Source of the DNA: Perlucidibaca sp.
Lineage (GTDB): Bacteria > Pseudomonadota > Gammaproteobacteria > Pseudomonadales > Moraxellaceae
Direction: 5' to 3'
Length of the DNA: 64,000 nucleotides
NCBI GenBank assembly: GCA_023265995.1
Contig: JAHFSA010000001.1
Span: forward strand, 62,001-126,000
Shown here: piece after piece, positions 8,733 to 17,279 of the stretch
Position numbering within the stretch: position 1 is the first letter of the stretch
Layout: every line of letters begins with the position of its first letter
Translations under genes and position numbers: made by a program
Notes under the pieces: model-generated
Databases searched by the model: none
Told to the model about the DNA's origin: nothing
What the model saw: only the letters and a program-made list of their open reading frames with translations

Positions 8733-9194
8733 TTAATCGCGCGGTTCGTTATCTACCCGCGAGCTCAGCACCTCACCCTCTATGGTGCTGCCCTGTCCAC
8801 CCGCGGCGGAACCCGGGCCTTGCTGGCCAGACTGCTCGCGACCATGTGTGCCGGCGCCCCATCCACCCTGCCCGCCCATGCGCTGCAGCTTGCGGCGGAA
8901 CACCAGCGCCGAGAGCACGCCGGCCGTGCCGACGCCGACCAGTGCCGCCAGCGACAAGGCCAGACCGGGCAGGAAGACGATCAGCGCCAGCCACCAGGAC
9001 CAGGCCCAGACCTTGATGGCGCCGATGAAGCCGAGCACGGTCGCCACCAGCGGCAGGAAGGCCACCAGCAGCACCGAGACCACGGCCGAGGCAAAGCTGC
9101 CCCAGCCCAGGTATTGCGAGAAATAGGCGAGCAGGCCGGCCATCTGTATGACCAGCACGGCGAAACGGAGCAGCAGGAACAGGACGGCGCGCAA
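8733..9194 (-). CDS. Hypothetical inner-membrane protein
   Basis: A 153-residue protein with about three hydrophobic segments in residues 1-95 (LFLLLRFAVLVIQMAGLLAY; VVSVLLVAFLPLVATVLGFI; LALIVFLPGLALSLAALVG). A hydrophilic, Gly/Gln-rich tail follows, ending in a charged stretch. I do not recognise a family. The tail is probably cytoplasmic and low in order. The gene precedes a good terminator and stands alone between alkA and the copper operon. Confidence 0.65.
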   Translation of the reverse strand: MRAVLFLLLRFAVLVIQMAGLLAYFSQYLGWGSFASAVVSVLLVAFLPLVATVLGFIGAIKVWAWSWWLALIVFLPGLALSLAALVGVGTAGVLSALVFRRKLQRMGGQGGWGAGTHGREQSGQQGPGSAAGGQGSTIEGEVLSSRVDNEPRD

Positions 9195-9235
9195 GGCGTT
9201 TCCCCGACAGTGACGAAAAGCCGATTCTAGCGCAG

Positions 9236-9916
9236 TCAGGCGGACGTTGCCGGACGCCAGCCCTGACGCCCCAGCTCGACGGCGCGCCAGAGGTACCAGG
9301 CCGCGACCGAGCGATACGGGCTCCAGGCCTCGCCCAGCGCCGCCAGCTGCTTCGGTTTCGGCTGTTCATCCATGCCCTTGAGCAGGCGCCAGCCCTCGCG
9401 CACGCCGAAGTCGCCAACCGGCAGCACGTCGGGACGACCCAGGGTGAACATCAGCAGCATCTCGACAGTCCAGCGGCCGACGCCGCGCAGGGCGGTGAGG
9501 CGTTCGATCAGCACCTCGTCCGCCAGCGTGGCCGCTTCCGCCGCCGTCGGCACCAGACCGCTGCGGGCGCCATCGGCGATGCCGATGATGGTGGCCACCT
9601 TGCTGCCGGAGAAGCCGCAACCGCGCAGGACATCAGGATCGGTACCCAGCACCTGCTCGGGAACGGGGAAGTATCCCGGACCGGCATCCGCGCCGTAGAG
9701 CGCCAGGAAGCGGCCCAGTATGGCCTCGGCGGCGCGACCGTGGATCTGCTGGTAGGCGATGGCGCGCACCAGCGCCTCGTAGGGCTCGCACTCGGACTTG
9801 AGCGCGAGGCCGCAGGGGCCGACCTGGTCAATGAGCGCCGCCCAGAGCGGATCGGCGGCGGCCAGATGGCGAGCAGCGGCAGCCTGCTGCCGGGATGACC
9901 AGAGTGCTGTCGACAT
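9236..9916 (-). CDS. DNA-3-methyladenine glycosylase II (AlkA-like)
   Basis: A 226-residue HhH-GPD glycosylase. The helix-hairpin-helix LTALRGVGRWTVEMLLMF is followed by PDVLPVGDFG, in which the Asp is the expected catalytic residue. This enzyme removes alkylated purines such as 3-methyladenine from DNA to start base-excision repair. The N-terminal AlkA domain is missing, as in the short AlkA/MAG-like family members of about 200-230 residues. No Ada or alkylation regulator is adjacent. Confidence 0.87.
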   Translation of the reverse strand: MSTALWSSRQQAAAARHLAAADPLWAALIDQVGPCGLALKSECEPYEALVRAIAYQQIHGRAAEAILGRFLALYGADAGPGYFPVPEQVLGTDPDVLRGCGFSGSKVATIIGIADGARSGLVPTAAEAATLADEVLIERLTALRGVGRWTVEMLLMFTLGRPDVLPVGDFGVREGWRLLKGMDEQPKPKQLAALGEAWSPYRSVAAWYLWRAVELGRQGWRPATSA

Positions 9917-9942
9917 GCCCGCCTCCTGGTGCTGCCGCCGAC

Positions 9943-10716
9943 TTACTTCTCGACGAAGGCGCGTTCGATGACGTAGTCACCCGGGGCATGGCTGGTGCCC
10001 TCGACGAAGCCCCTGGCTTCGAGGATGTCGACCAGATCCTTGAGCATGCTCGGGCTGCCGCAGATCATGATGCGGTCGTTGGCCGGATCGAACGGCGGCA
10101 GACCGATGTCCTTGAACATCTCGCCGGACTCGATGAGGTCGGTGAGACGACCCTGCTGATCGAAGTCTTCGCGCGTCACCGTCGGGTAGTAGATCAGCTT
10201 CTCGCGCACCAGCTCGCCGAAGTTCTCGTCTTCCGGCATGTCTTCGGTGATGTGCTCGAAATAGCCCAGCTCGCTTTTCCAGCGCACGCCATGGGTCAGC
10301 ACGATCTTGTCGAAGGCTTCGTAGAACTCGGGGTCGCGGATCACGCTCATGAACGGCGCCAGACCGGTGCCGGTGGAGAGCAGATAGAGGTTCTTGCCGG
10401 GCTTGAGGTTGTCCATGATCAGCGAGCCGGTGGGCTTGCGCGATACCAGCAGGGTGTCACCAACCTGGAGATGCTGTAGGCGCGAGGTCAGCGGACCGTT
10501 CTGGACCTTGATGCTGTAGAACTCGAGATGGTCGCTGTAATGGGCGCTGACCACCGAATAGGCGCGCATCAGCGGCTTGCCTTCGACCTGGAGGCCGATC
10601 ATGACGAACTGGCCGGTCTTGAAACGCAGGCTCTGGTCACGCGTGGTGGTGAAGCTGAACAGGCTGTCATTCCAGTGATGGACTGACAGCACCTTTTCCT
10701 CGTTGAACGCCGACAT
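9943..10716 (-). CDS. fpr: Ferredoxin/flavodoxin-NADP+ reductase
   Basis: A 257-residue flavoenzyme, with FAD-binding RAYSVVSAHYSDHLEFYSIK and the NADP-binding LLSTGTGLAPFMSVIRD. The C-terminal segment ends YVIERAFVEK, as in the bacterial subclass I Fpr of gammaproteobacteria. I chose the ATG at 10716 rather than the track's start because GAGGAAAG lies five bases upstream and MSAFNEEKVLSVHHWND is the usual N-terminus. It reduces or oxidises ferredoxin and flavodoxin and is often part of oxidative stress defence and iron-sulfur repair. Confidence 0.92.
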   Translation of the reverse strand: MSAFNEEKVLSVHHWNDSLFSFTTTRDQSLRFKTGQFVMIGLQVEGKPLMRAYSVVSAHYSDHLEFYSIKVQNGPLTSRLQHLQVGDTLLVSRKPTGSLIMDNLKPGKNLYLLSTGTGLAPFMSVIRDPEFYEAFDKIVLTHGVRWKSELGYFEHITEDMPEDENFGELVREKLIYYPTVTREDFDQQGRLTDLIESGEMFKDIGLPPFDPANDRIMICGSPSMLKDLVDILEARGFVEGTSHAPGDYVIERAFVEK

Positions 10717-10770
10717 GTCTTTCCTCGAACGTATTGAACTGTGCCGCACTGCGGGGGGTTGCGGCATATT

Positions 10771-11532
10771 TTACGACAAGTCGGCATCGCTTAGCCCATC
10801 AAGATCCTGCAAAGCATTACCAGCAAGTTGCACAAGGTGTGCCCGGCGTTGGCGCAGACGTGCCGAAGCCGCTGCGGTCAGGCTGCCGGCCTCGGCCAGC
10901 GCCACCCGCAGCAGATCGAGGTCGCGCAGGTCGCCGAGCACCTGCTGCGCCGCGCGCAGGGCCGGCAACGCCGGGGCTTCCAGAGACTCGATCAGATAAC
11001 GCAGGTGCTTGCAGTCCAGGCGCAGGACATGGATGGCATCGGGCAGTTGCAGCAGCAATGCGGGCTGGCCGAGGGCACACTGGATGCGGAAAAGCAGGCG
11101 CCGGGCATGGGCGTCGCGGACGGCGATCAGGTCGTCGGCATCCTGATCGCGCCAGATCCTGGCGAGCCGGCGGTTCAACCGGGCCAGCAAGGAATCGGGG
11201 ACATCGGGCGCAGGGCGCAGGGCCGTCGTCACCGTCATGGCGGTCGCTGCAGCCGGCGACAGCAGTTCGCGCAGGCCCTGCTGCTGCACCTCGCGATCAC
11301 GCAAGCGCCCGCTGCCGGCCATGGCCCGCGCGAGTTCGCGCAAGGGTCGGCGCAAGCTGCGAAAGCCGCGCCGGTCGCGCCACGGCGCCAGGCTGGCACG
11401 CAGGCGGCGGACGGCGACACGCACATCATGCAGAGCCATGGCATCGCCAAGCCGCAGGCGCAGCAGGCTGTCGCGCAGGACCATCACGCGTGCCGCCAGC
11501 ATTTGCTCCAGCTGCTGCCTGCCATCGTTCAT
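10771..11532 (-). CDS. CHAD domain-containing protein
   Basis: A 253-residue all-helical protein with the conserved basic and histidine residues of the CHAD domain: ALHDVRVAVRRLRASLAPWR at residues 35-55 and LRLDCKHLRYLIESLE near 180. CHAD domains bind polyphosphate and often occur near polyphosphate enzymes; no such partner is seen here. Its start overlaps the amidase stop by 4 bases (11529-11532), so the two are translationally coupled. Confidence 0.85.
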   Translation of the reverse strand: MNDGRQQLEQMLAARVMVLRDSLLRLRLGDAMALHDVRVAVRRLRASLAPWRDRRGFRSLRRPLRELARAMAGSGRLRDREVQQQGLRELLSPAAATAMTVTTALRPAPDVPDSLLARLNRRLARIWRDQDADDLIAVRDAHARRLLFRIQCALGQPALLLQLPDAIHVLRLDCKHLRYLIESLEAPALPALRAAQQVLGDLRDLDLLRVALAEAGSLTAAASARLRQRRAHLVQLAGNALQDLDGLSDADLS

Positions 11533-12965
11533 GCCGTCATTCTAGGCCCCGGCTGCGGCAACGGGAAATGCTCCTGCAAGCGCCGGCCGAGAGCCAGCAG
11601 ACGCAGGTCATCGCCCATGGCCCCGTGAATCTGCACGGCAATCGGCAGGCCGCTGCGCGCCACCCCGATCGGGAATGTCAGCGTCGGCGTGCCGAGAATC
11701 GACGTCGGCAGCAGGAAGCCGCTGAGGAACACCGAATAGTCCCAGGAGCGGCCCTCGAACGGTATGGGGTGGCCGATCTTCTGATGCAGGATGGCCTCGC
11801 CCGGGGACACCGGGGTTATCCAGAAATCATGATCGCGGTAGAAGCTCTGGTATTGCGCCTGCAAATGCTCGCGCAGGGCCATGTCGTCGCGGTAGCTGTC
11901 GCTGTCGCGGCTGCGCCGCAGCCCCTCGACATAGCTGTCGACCACCCGGCTGTTCTTCCAGAAGGTCCAGCGGAACGAGCTCGAAATGATCTGGCGCAGC
12001 AGGCGGGTGCGGAACACGGCGGGATAGAAGCTGATCGACTCGGTGCCGGCCATGCGCCCCCATAAATGGAAGGCGGTTTCCATGTCGAGCTCGGGCGCCG
12101 CTTCCGTCACCGTCAGGCCCAGCGCCGGCAGTCCGGCCACGAAGGCCTCGATCATGTCGCGGGTTTCACTGCCGGCGGCGACAAAGCCGAAGGAAGTGGC
12201 GTAGGCGATGCGGCCGCCATCCGGCTCGCGCGACAGGGCGGCATGGCGCTGCGGATCGGCGACCGCGCGCAGGCCGAGATCAAGGTCCTCCATGCTGCGC
12301 GCCAGCGGGCCGTTGACCAGCGAATGCTGCCAGGAATTCTTCACCAGCGGCGGCAAGGTGCCCTCGTTGGACACCAGATCATCGCTGGGACGCAGGCCGT
12401 AGACGCCGCAGCAATGCGCCGGATAGCGGATGGAGCCGCCGACATCGCTGCCTATCTCCAGCGGCGTCATGCCGGCGGCCAGCGCGGCGGCGGCGCCACC
12501 AGACGAGCCGCCGCAGGTGCGCGAGACATCCCAGGGGTTGTGGGTGAGACCGAAGATGGGGCTTTCGCACTGCCAGTCGAAACTGTAGATGGGCACGTTG
12601 GTGCGCCCGATGATGATGGCCCCCGCCGCCCGCAGCGCCGCGCTGACGGCCGAATCGGTGCGCGGCTTGTAGTGCGAGAGCATGGGAATGCCGTAGGTGG
12701 TGCGCACGCCGGCGAGACGGGTGGCGTCCTTGAGCGTCATCGGCAGGCCTTGCAGAAGCTGCGTCGGACCGTCGCGGTCGAGCGCCAGGTCAGCCTTGCG
12801 GGCCGCCGCCAGGGCCTGCCGGCGCAGCACCGTGGGCACGGCATTGAGCCTGCCGTCGACGGCGGCAATGCGGTCGAGACAGGCACGGGTGACCTCCAGC
12901 GAGGTCAGTTCACGTCGATGGATGCGTTGCAGCAGCGATGTTGCCGAATCGAACAGATAGTCCAT
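11529..12965 (-). CDS. Amidase (amidase signature family)
   Basis: A 478-residue amidase signature enzyme. The Gly/Ser-rich core CGGSSGGAAAALAAGMTPLE and the following IGSDVGGSIRYPAHCCGVYG contain the catalytic Ser-cisSer pair; the Lys is in GLPMTLKDA. It hydrolyses an amide bond; the substrate class (small amide, peptide amide, fatty acid amide or similar) cannot be told. It is upstream of and overlaps the CHAD gene. Confidence 0.9.
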   Translation of the reverse strand: MDYLFDSATSLLQRIHRRELTSLEVTRACLDRIAAVDGRLNAVPTVLRRQALAAARKADLALDRDGPTQLLQGLPMTLKDATRLAGVRTTYGIPMLSHYKPRTDSAVSAALRAAGAIIIGRTNVPIYSFDWQCESPIFGLTHNPWDVSRTCGGSSGGAAAALAAGMTPLEIGSDVGGSIRYPAHCCGVYGLRPSDDLVSNEGTLPPLVKNSWQHSLVNGPLARSMEDLDLGLRAVADPQRHAALSREPDGGRIAYATSFGFVAAGSETRDMIEAFVAGLPALGLTVTEAAPELDMETAFHLWGRMAGTESISFYPAVFRTRLLRQIISSSFRWTFWKNSRVVDSYVEGLRRSRDSDSYRDDMALREHLQAQYQSFYRDHDFWITPVSPGEAILHQKIGHPIPFEGRSWDYSVFLSGFLLPTSILGTPTLTFPIGVARSGLPIAVQIHGAMGDDLRLLALGRRLQEHFPLPQPGPRMTA

Positions 12966-13037
12966 GTCGCCTCCTGGGTTTCGGAGACGATGCTAGAAGG
13001 CAAATATGTCGGAATGACTGCCTGGCAGTCCGCGGCC

Positions 13038-13304
13038 TCAATCAGGGGAGGAAGTCAGTGTCGACACCGGACGTTCCTGGCCGCCACGGGACTCGGGCAC
13101 GCTGCCGGTGAGCAGGTAGTTGAGAATGCGCCGGGAGGCGAAAGCCGGCAGATTGGCCGCGCGCATGTACTCCAGGGCCACCACGGCGATATCCGCCCGG
13201 CGCAGGCTTTCCTGATGCCGCTCGGACCTGGCGCCTTGCAGATGACCGAAGAGATAGCCCGCCAGAGCGAGCGCCACGCATGCGATTGCCCATTCGATTG
13301 TCAT
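13038..13304 (-). CDS. Small hypothetical single-pass membrane protein
   Basis: An 88-residue protein beginning MTIEWAIACVALALAGYLFG, one clear N-terminal transmembrane segment. A basic and polar cytoplasmic part follows, with a short hydrophobic helix (LNYLL). No family recognised. It lies alone between the amidase and the methyltransferase on the same strand, with gaps of 70-115 bases on both sides. Confidence 0.55.
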   Translation of the reverse strand: MTIEWAIACVALALAGYLFGHLQGARSERHQESLRRADIAVVALEYMRAANLPAFASRRILNYLLTGSVPESRGGQERPVSTLTSSPD

Positions 13305-13418
13305 CGTTGTCTGCCCTGCCCGGTGTATATGAAAGCGGAATGGCTAAAAGGTAGCCGCTGGGCAGGCAGATGTGGATTCGAGTTGGGTAGGCTTTTACGA
13401 GCTTTGTGTTGCCTCGCG

Positions 13419-14261
13419 TCAGCCGATGTATGTGGCTTGCACCAGGCTGTAATCGACCAGACCCGAACGCTGCAGATAGCGACAGAAGTCGGCGCTCAGG
13501 CTGATCTTGCGCCAGCCCGGTGACAGTCGCCTGTACCACGGCAGAGCCGGCCCGCGCCGGGCCGCGAAGGCGGCGAATCCGCCCAGGACCTCGGCATTCA
13601 GATGACTGATGCCGACATTGGCGAAGCCCTGCCGCGTCAGGTCATCGGCGAGAGCGGTCGGCGCGGCCAGGCTGGCCGCGGGCACACCCGCCAGCGCCAG
13701 CAAGGTGCGCAGACGCCGGCGCTGCCAGCCGCTCGCGGCCTCGCCTGCCGGCGCCAGGGTCAGCGTGGTGAAGGCCAGGCGGCCGCCTGTGCGCAGGCCG
13801 GCGGCGGCATGCGCGGCAAAACCGGCCAGGCTGTCGGCATGGTAGGCGGCATCGACACAGACAACGGCATCGAAGCCATGGGCCGGCACGCCGTCCGGCA
13901 ACGGCAGACGATCGAAGCGACCGGCATGCATGCCGGCCAGCGCCGCCGGCGGCTGCGCCCGTATGGCCTCCACGCAGGCGAGCTGATGCTCGATGCCGGT
14001 CACCGCCTGCACGGCGAAGGCCTGCGGCCACAGATGCAGGCTGGCGCCCCGGCCGCAGCCGACATCCAGCACCCGGTCACCCGCGGTCAGCGCGGCCGCC
14101 TTGCCGACCCGCAGCGCCAGCTCGCGACAGGCCTCGACATAGCCCGCCTCGCGGCCATCCGTGGGCCAGCAGCCGAGATTGGCCCAGCCACCGGCACCCT
14201 CGTCAGCCAGCAGGTCGCTGGCAATGGCAAAGCGGCTGCCGTCATCCGGGGAGGCCGACAT
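13419..14261 (-). CDS. SAM-dependent methyltransferase
   Basis: A class I methyltransferase of 280 residues from the ATG at 14261. The SAM-binding motif RVLDVGCGRGASLHLWPQ is near residue 65 and FDAVVCVDAAYHADSLAGF follows. The track's 404-residue form runs into the upstream gene in another frame; the chosen start lies 4 bases after that gene's stop codon. The early segment WANLGCWP resembles small-molecule methyltransferases of the erythromycin/cyclopropane-synthase-like group. Tight pairing with an FAD amine oxidase suggests joint modification of a lipid or secondary metabolite (inference). Confidence 0.8.
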   Translation of the reverse strand: MSASPDDGSRFAIASDLLADEGAGGWANLGCWPTDGREAGYVEACRELALRVGKAAALTAGDRVLDVGCGRGASLHLWPQAFAVQAVTGIEHQLACVEAIRAQPPAALAGMHAGRFDRLPLPDGVPAHGFDAVVCVDAAYHADSLAGFAAHAAAGLRTGGRLAFTTLTLAPAGEAASGWQRRRLRTLLALAGVPAASLAAPTALADDLTRQGFANVGISHLNAEVLGGFAAFAARRGPALPWYRRLSPGWRKISLSADFCRYLQRSGLVDYSLVQATYIG

Positions 14262-14265
14262 GCGC

Positions 14266-15522
14266 TCAGCCTGCCGCGAAAGCGACCGGCACCTGCAGAT
14301 GCCCGGCCACGGCCATGGCCGAACGCACGGCCGACTCCAGCAGCGGCACGCCCTGGTAAGCCCAGGAGCCGCAGAAGAACACGCGCCGGCCCGGCTCGGC
14401 ATGCAGCGCGGCCAGCCCGGCCTGGGCCTGGCGGGTACCGGTGTGCACCACCGCGCGCGCCAGCGGCACGTTCGCGATGACCTTGTCCGGATCGGGCGGG
14501 AACAGCGGATTCCAGGTCTGCAGCACCGGCGGCGCATGCGCGATGCTGGGCTCCACGGCATTGACCCAGACCGTGAACATGGCCTCGCCGAGATCCTCGC
14601 GCATGAGGTAGTTGAGCGCCGTCCAGTCGGCACGACGCGCCGGCAGGAAGCGCGTGTCGCTGTGCACCACCAGTTCGCCGTGATCGAAGCGTATGGCCTT
14701 CAGCGCCGCCAGCTCGCGGGCATATTGATGGCTGTCGAGGAAACCGAGCTGGTTGGCCTGGGTGGCGACAATGACGCGGTCGAAGCAGCCGCCCTCGCCG
14801 CGCTGGTTGAGCAGATGCACGCCGTGCTCATCCTGGCGCACCTGGATGACCGGGCTGCCGCTGACGAAATCGAGACCGCGGGCGAGACCGTCGACCAGCG
14901 CCGGGGTGCCGCCGCGCAGGCGCAGCAAGGTATCGCCGTGGATGATCTTTTCCAGCAGCGTCAGCAGGTCGAGCGCCGGCCAGGCCAGCAGATGCTCCTC
15001 GCGGCAGGTGCAGATGGTGGTCAGCACCGGCAGCACCAGACCGCGCCAGAACAGGTCATCGAAAGGATTGGCGGCGAGAAAGCCGGCCAGTGTGATGTCG
15101 CTGTCCTGCTCGCGCTTGAGCGCCTCCACGGCGCGCGAGAGCTGCATGAAGCCGCGTGCTATGCGCAGCGACTTGCCGTTGAGGTAGCGCCAGGAACCGA
15201 TCATGGGCCAGCCCGTGAACGGCACCCGGCTGCTGCGGAACCAGGTGCGCTGGTCGAGCCAGCTGCAGGAGGTGAAGGTATCGACCTCGAAGGTATCGAC
15301 ACCGACCTGTGCCGCCAGCGCCAGCACGCTGCGCCAGGCCAGCGGGCTCATGACACGCAGCGGCACATCGACGAGACCGCCGTGCAGATGCACCGTGTGC
15401 GCATCCATGCCGCGTTGCGATTGCGCCTCGAAGACCGTGACGCGATGCCCGCCATCGTGGCAGATCCTGGCGGCGGCCAGGCCGGCCATGCCACTGCCGA
15501 TGACAGCTATCGACTCTTGCAT
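14266..15522 (-). CDS. NAD(P)/FAD-dependent amine-oxidase-like oxidoreductase
   Basis: A 418-residue flavoprotein. IAVIGSGMAGLAAARICHDG is the FAD-binding motif at the N-terminus, and CGSWAYQGVPLLESAVRSAM is the C-terminal FAD contact typical of COG2907/amine-oxidase proteins. I chose the ATG at 15522, preceded by GTGGAAA, over the upstream TTG of the track. COG2907-type proteins often sit by cyclopropane-fatty-acid-synthase-like methyltransferases, and here too the next gene, 4 bases on, is a methyltransferase. The reaction is unknown. Confidence 0.8.
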   Translation of the reverse strand: MQESIAVIGSGMAGLAAARICHDGGHRVTVFEAQSQRGMDAHTVHLHGGLVDVPLRVMSPLAWRSVLALAAQVGVDTFEVDTFTSCSWLDQRTWFRSSRVPFTGWPMIGSWRYLNGKSLRIARGFMQLSRAVEALKREQDSDITLAGFLAANPFDDLFWRGLVLPVLTTICTCREEHLLAWPALDLLTLLEKIIHGDTLLRLRGGTPALVDGLARGLDFVSGSPVIQVRQDEHGVHLLNQRGEGGCFDRVIVATQANQLGFLDSHQYARELAALKAIRFDHGELVVHSDTRFLPARRADWTALNYLMREDLGEAMFTVWVNAVEPSIAHAPPVLQTWNPLFPPDPDKVIANVPLARAVVHTGTRQAQAGLAALHAEPGRRVFFCGSWAYQGVPLLESAVRSAMAVAGHLQVPVAFAAG

Positions 15523-15625
15523 ATCGGGTTTCCACAAAGGTGGTTATTCATGGCTGGAGATTATGGCAGGGATTGCGCGGCCCTGCCGACATGGCAGCAT
15601 AGGCGGACACCCCACGGGAGTTCGC

Positions 15626-16564
15626 ATGCCCTCGCCTCGCCGCCCCGTCCAGAACCTGTTGCAGAAGCTGCTCATGCTGCCTCTTCTGCTGCTGTCGCCT
15701 GCCGACATGCCGGCGCACGCCTCCACGACAGCGGCCGTCAGCACATACCGCATCGACACCCGGGTCATCAACGAGTCGAGCGGGCTGGCGCGTTCGCAGC
15801 GCCGCTCCGATCTGCTGTGGACGCTCAACGACAGCGGTGGCGATGCGGCTCTCTACGGCATCACGACACACGGACATCATGCCGTGACCCTGCAGCTGCA
15901 AGGCGACCAGGTCGGCAACATCGACTGGGAGGACCTGTCCAGCTATCGGCGCGACGGCCACGACTACGTGCTGATCGGCGACATGGGCGACAACTTCGCC
16001 TTCCGCTCCAGCCTCGTCTTCTATCTGATACGCGAGCCCCGCCTGGGCCACCTGCCGGCTCGGGTACGCAACCTGCCCGTCAGCGTGCAGCAGCGCTACG
16101 AAGTGATCTATCCCGATGGCGCGCGTGATGCCGAGGCGCTGGCCGTGGACGGTCGCGAGAACATGGCCTATGTCATTTCCAAGCGCGCCGAGCGGCCCGC
16201 GCTCTACCGCTTTTCGCTGCGCCCCGGCCAGACCATGCCCATCACCCTGGAGAAGCTGGCCGAGATAGACATTCCGCGCGCGCCGGCCGACTACCCCGGC
16301 AACCCGAACTCGTTCAACTGGGTCACTGCCATGGACTTCGACGATGCCCTCGACCGCGCCTATGTCGGCACCCTGACCACCGGCTACTTCTATGACCGTC
16401 GCCCCGACGAATCCTGGGCGCAGGCCCTGTCGCGGCCACCCCGGGCCTTCGATCTGCCGGAATTCCCGCAGATCGAGGGTGGCTGCTTCGGACGTCGCCA
16501 GCGCGACACGGTCTACATCAGCAGCGAGCAGCTGCCGGCACGGATGGCGCGGCTGCGGCCCTGA
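15626..16564 (+). CDS. Secreted hypothetical protein, possibly a beta-propeller
   Basis: A 312-residue product from the ATG at 15626, which has GGGAG upstream. The track ORF begins far upstream, antisense to another gene. The N-terminus is a signal peptide (basic residues, then LLMLPLLLLSPADMPAHAS). Repeated short blocks (SSGLARSQRRSDLLWTLNDS; DWEDLSSYRRDGHDYVLIGD; RDAEALAVDGRENMAYVISK) look like propeller blades similar to PQQ/SdiA-regulated-type proteins. Likely periplasmic or secreted. It is divergent from the FAD oxidase gene; the function is unknown. Confidence 0.75.
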   Translation: MPSPRRPVQNLLQKLLMLPLLLLSPADMPAHASTTAAVSTYRIDTRVINESSGLARSQRRSDLLWTLNDSGGDAALYGITTHGHHAVTLQLQGDQVGNIDWEDLSSYRRDGHDYVLIGDMGDNFAFRSSLVFYLIREPRLGHLPARVRNLPVSVQQRYEVIYPDGARDAEALAVDGRENMAYVISKRAERPALYRFSLRPGQTMPITLEKLAEIDIPRAPADYPGNPNSFNWVTAMDFDDALDRAYVGTLTTGYFYDRRPDESWAQALSRPPRAFDLPEFPQIEGGCFGRRQRDTVYISSEQLPARMARLRP

Positions 16565-16601
16565 GCGGCCACCTGTCCGTGGCGACCGCCACCGCGCGTG
16601 C

Positions 16602-17249
16602 TCAGTCGGCGCAGCGGAAAGTGAGGTTGATGCGCTGCTCGCCGAATAGCGGATGCCGGCCCGGCTTCAGCGCCAGCACGCCATGAAAGCGCAGGCGCGC
16701 CGGACCGCCCCAGACCAGCACGTCGCCATGCTGCAGCGGCACCCGTGCCGAGCGCTCGCCACGCGTCATGCCGCCGAGGAGAAAGGTGGCCGGCAGACCC
16801 AGTGACACCGAGACGATGGGCTGCTCGAAGTCACGCTCGTTGCGATCCTGATGCAGCGTCATGCGCGCGCCCGGCCGGTAGCAGTTGAGCAGGCAGGCAT
16901 CCGGCCGGAAGCCGGCAAAGCCGGCCTCGGTCGCCGCCGTCACGGCCAGCGTCCGCAGCAGCTCGGGCAGCGCCGGCCAGGGCCGTCCGCTGTCGGGATC
17001 GATGGCATCGTAGCGATAGCCGTGGCGATCGCTGACCCAGCCCAGGTCGCCGCAATTGGTCATGGCCACCGACATGGTGAAGCCGCCGGGCGTGACCATG
17101 TGGCGCAGCGGGGCCTGAAGCATGATCTCCGCCAGAGCCCGCGCCAGCGCGGCCTCGTCAGCGAGGGCAAAGCCGCGCAGCAGCACGACGCCCGGCGCCA
17201 GCAGCTCGCGCGCGGGCAGGCTGTCATGGCCGAACAGGTCCGCGTTCAT
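16602..17249 (-). CDS. alkB: AlkB-like 2-oxoglutarate/Fe(II) dioxygenase
   Basis: A 215-residue AlkB-type dioxygenase. Iron ligands are seen in LHQDRNE (His and Asp) and in RLRFHGV (second His), and the 2-oxoglutarate-binding arginines in RINLTFR near the C-terminus. The pattern LGWVSDRHGYRYD resembles the substrate lid of E. coli AlkB. It directly reverses alkyl lesions such as 1-methyladenine and 3-methylcytosine in DNA or RNA. It starts 30 bases after the dinB stop on the same strand, so it likely shares the LexA-controlled promoter. Confidence 0.88.
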   Translation of the reverse strand: MNADLFGHDSLPARELLAPGVVLLRGFALADEAALARALAEIMLQAPLRHMVTPGGFTMSVAMTNCGDLGWVSDRHGYRYDAIDPDSGRPWPALPELLRTLAVTAATEAGFAGFRPDACLLNCYRPGARMTLHQDRNERDFEQPIVSVSLGLPATFLLGGMTRGERSARVPLQHGDVLVWGGPARLRFHGVLALKPGRHPLFGEQRINLTFRCAD

Positions 17250-17279
17250 GATGCGCTGCTCATGATGCTCTCCCCGGCC

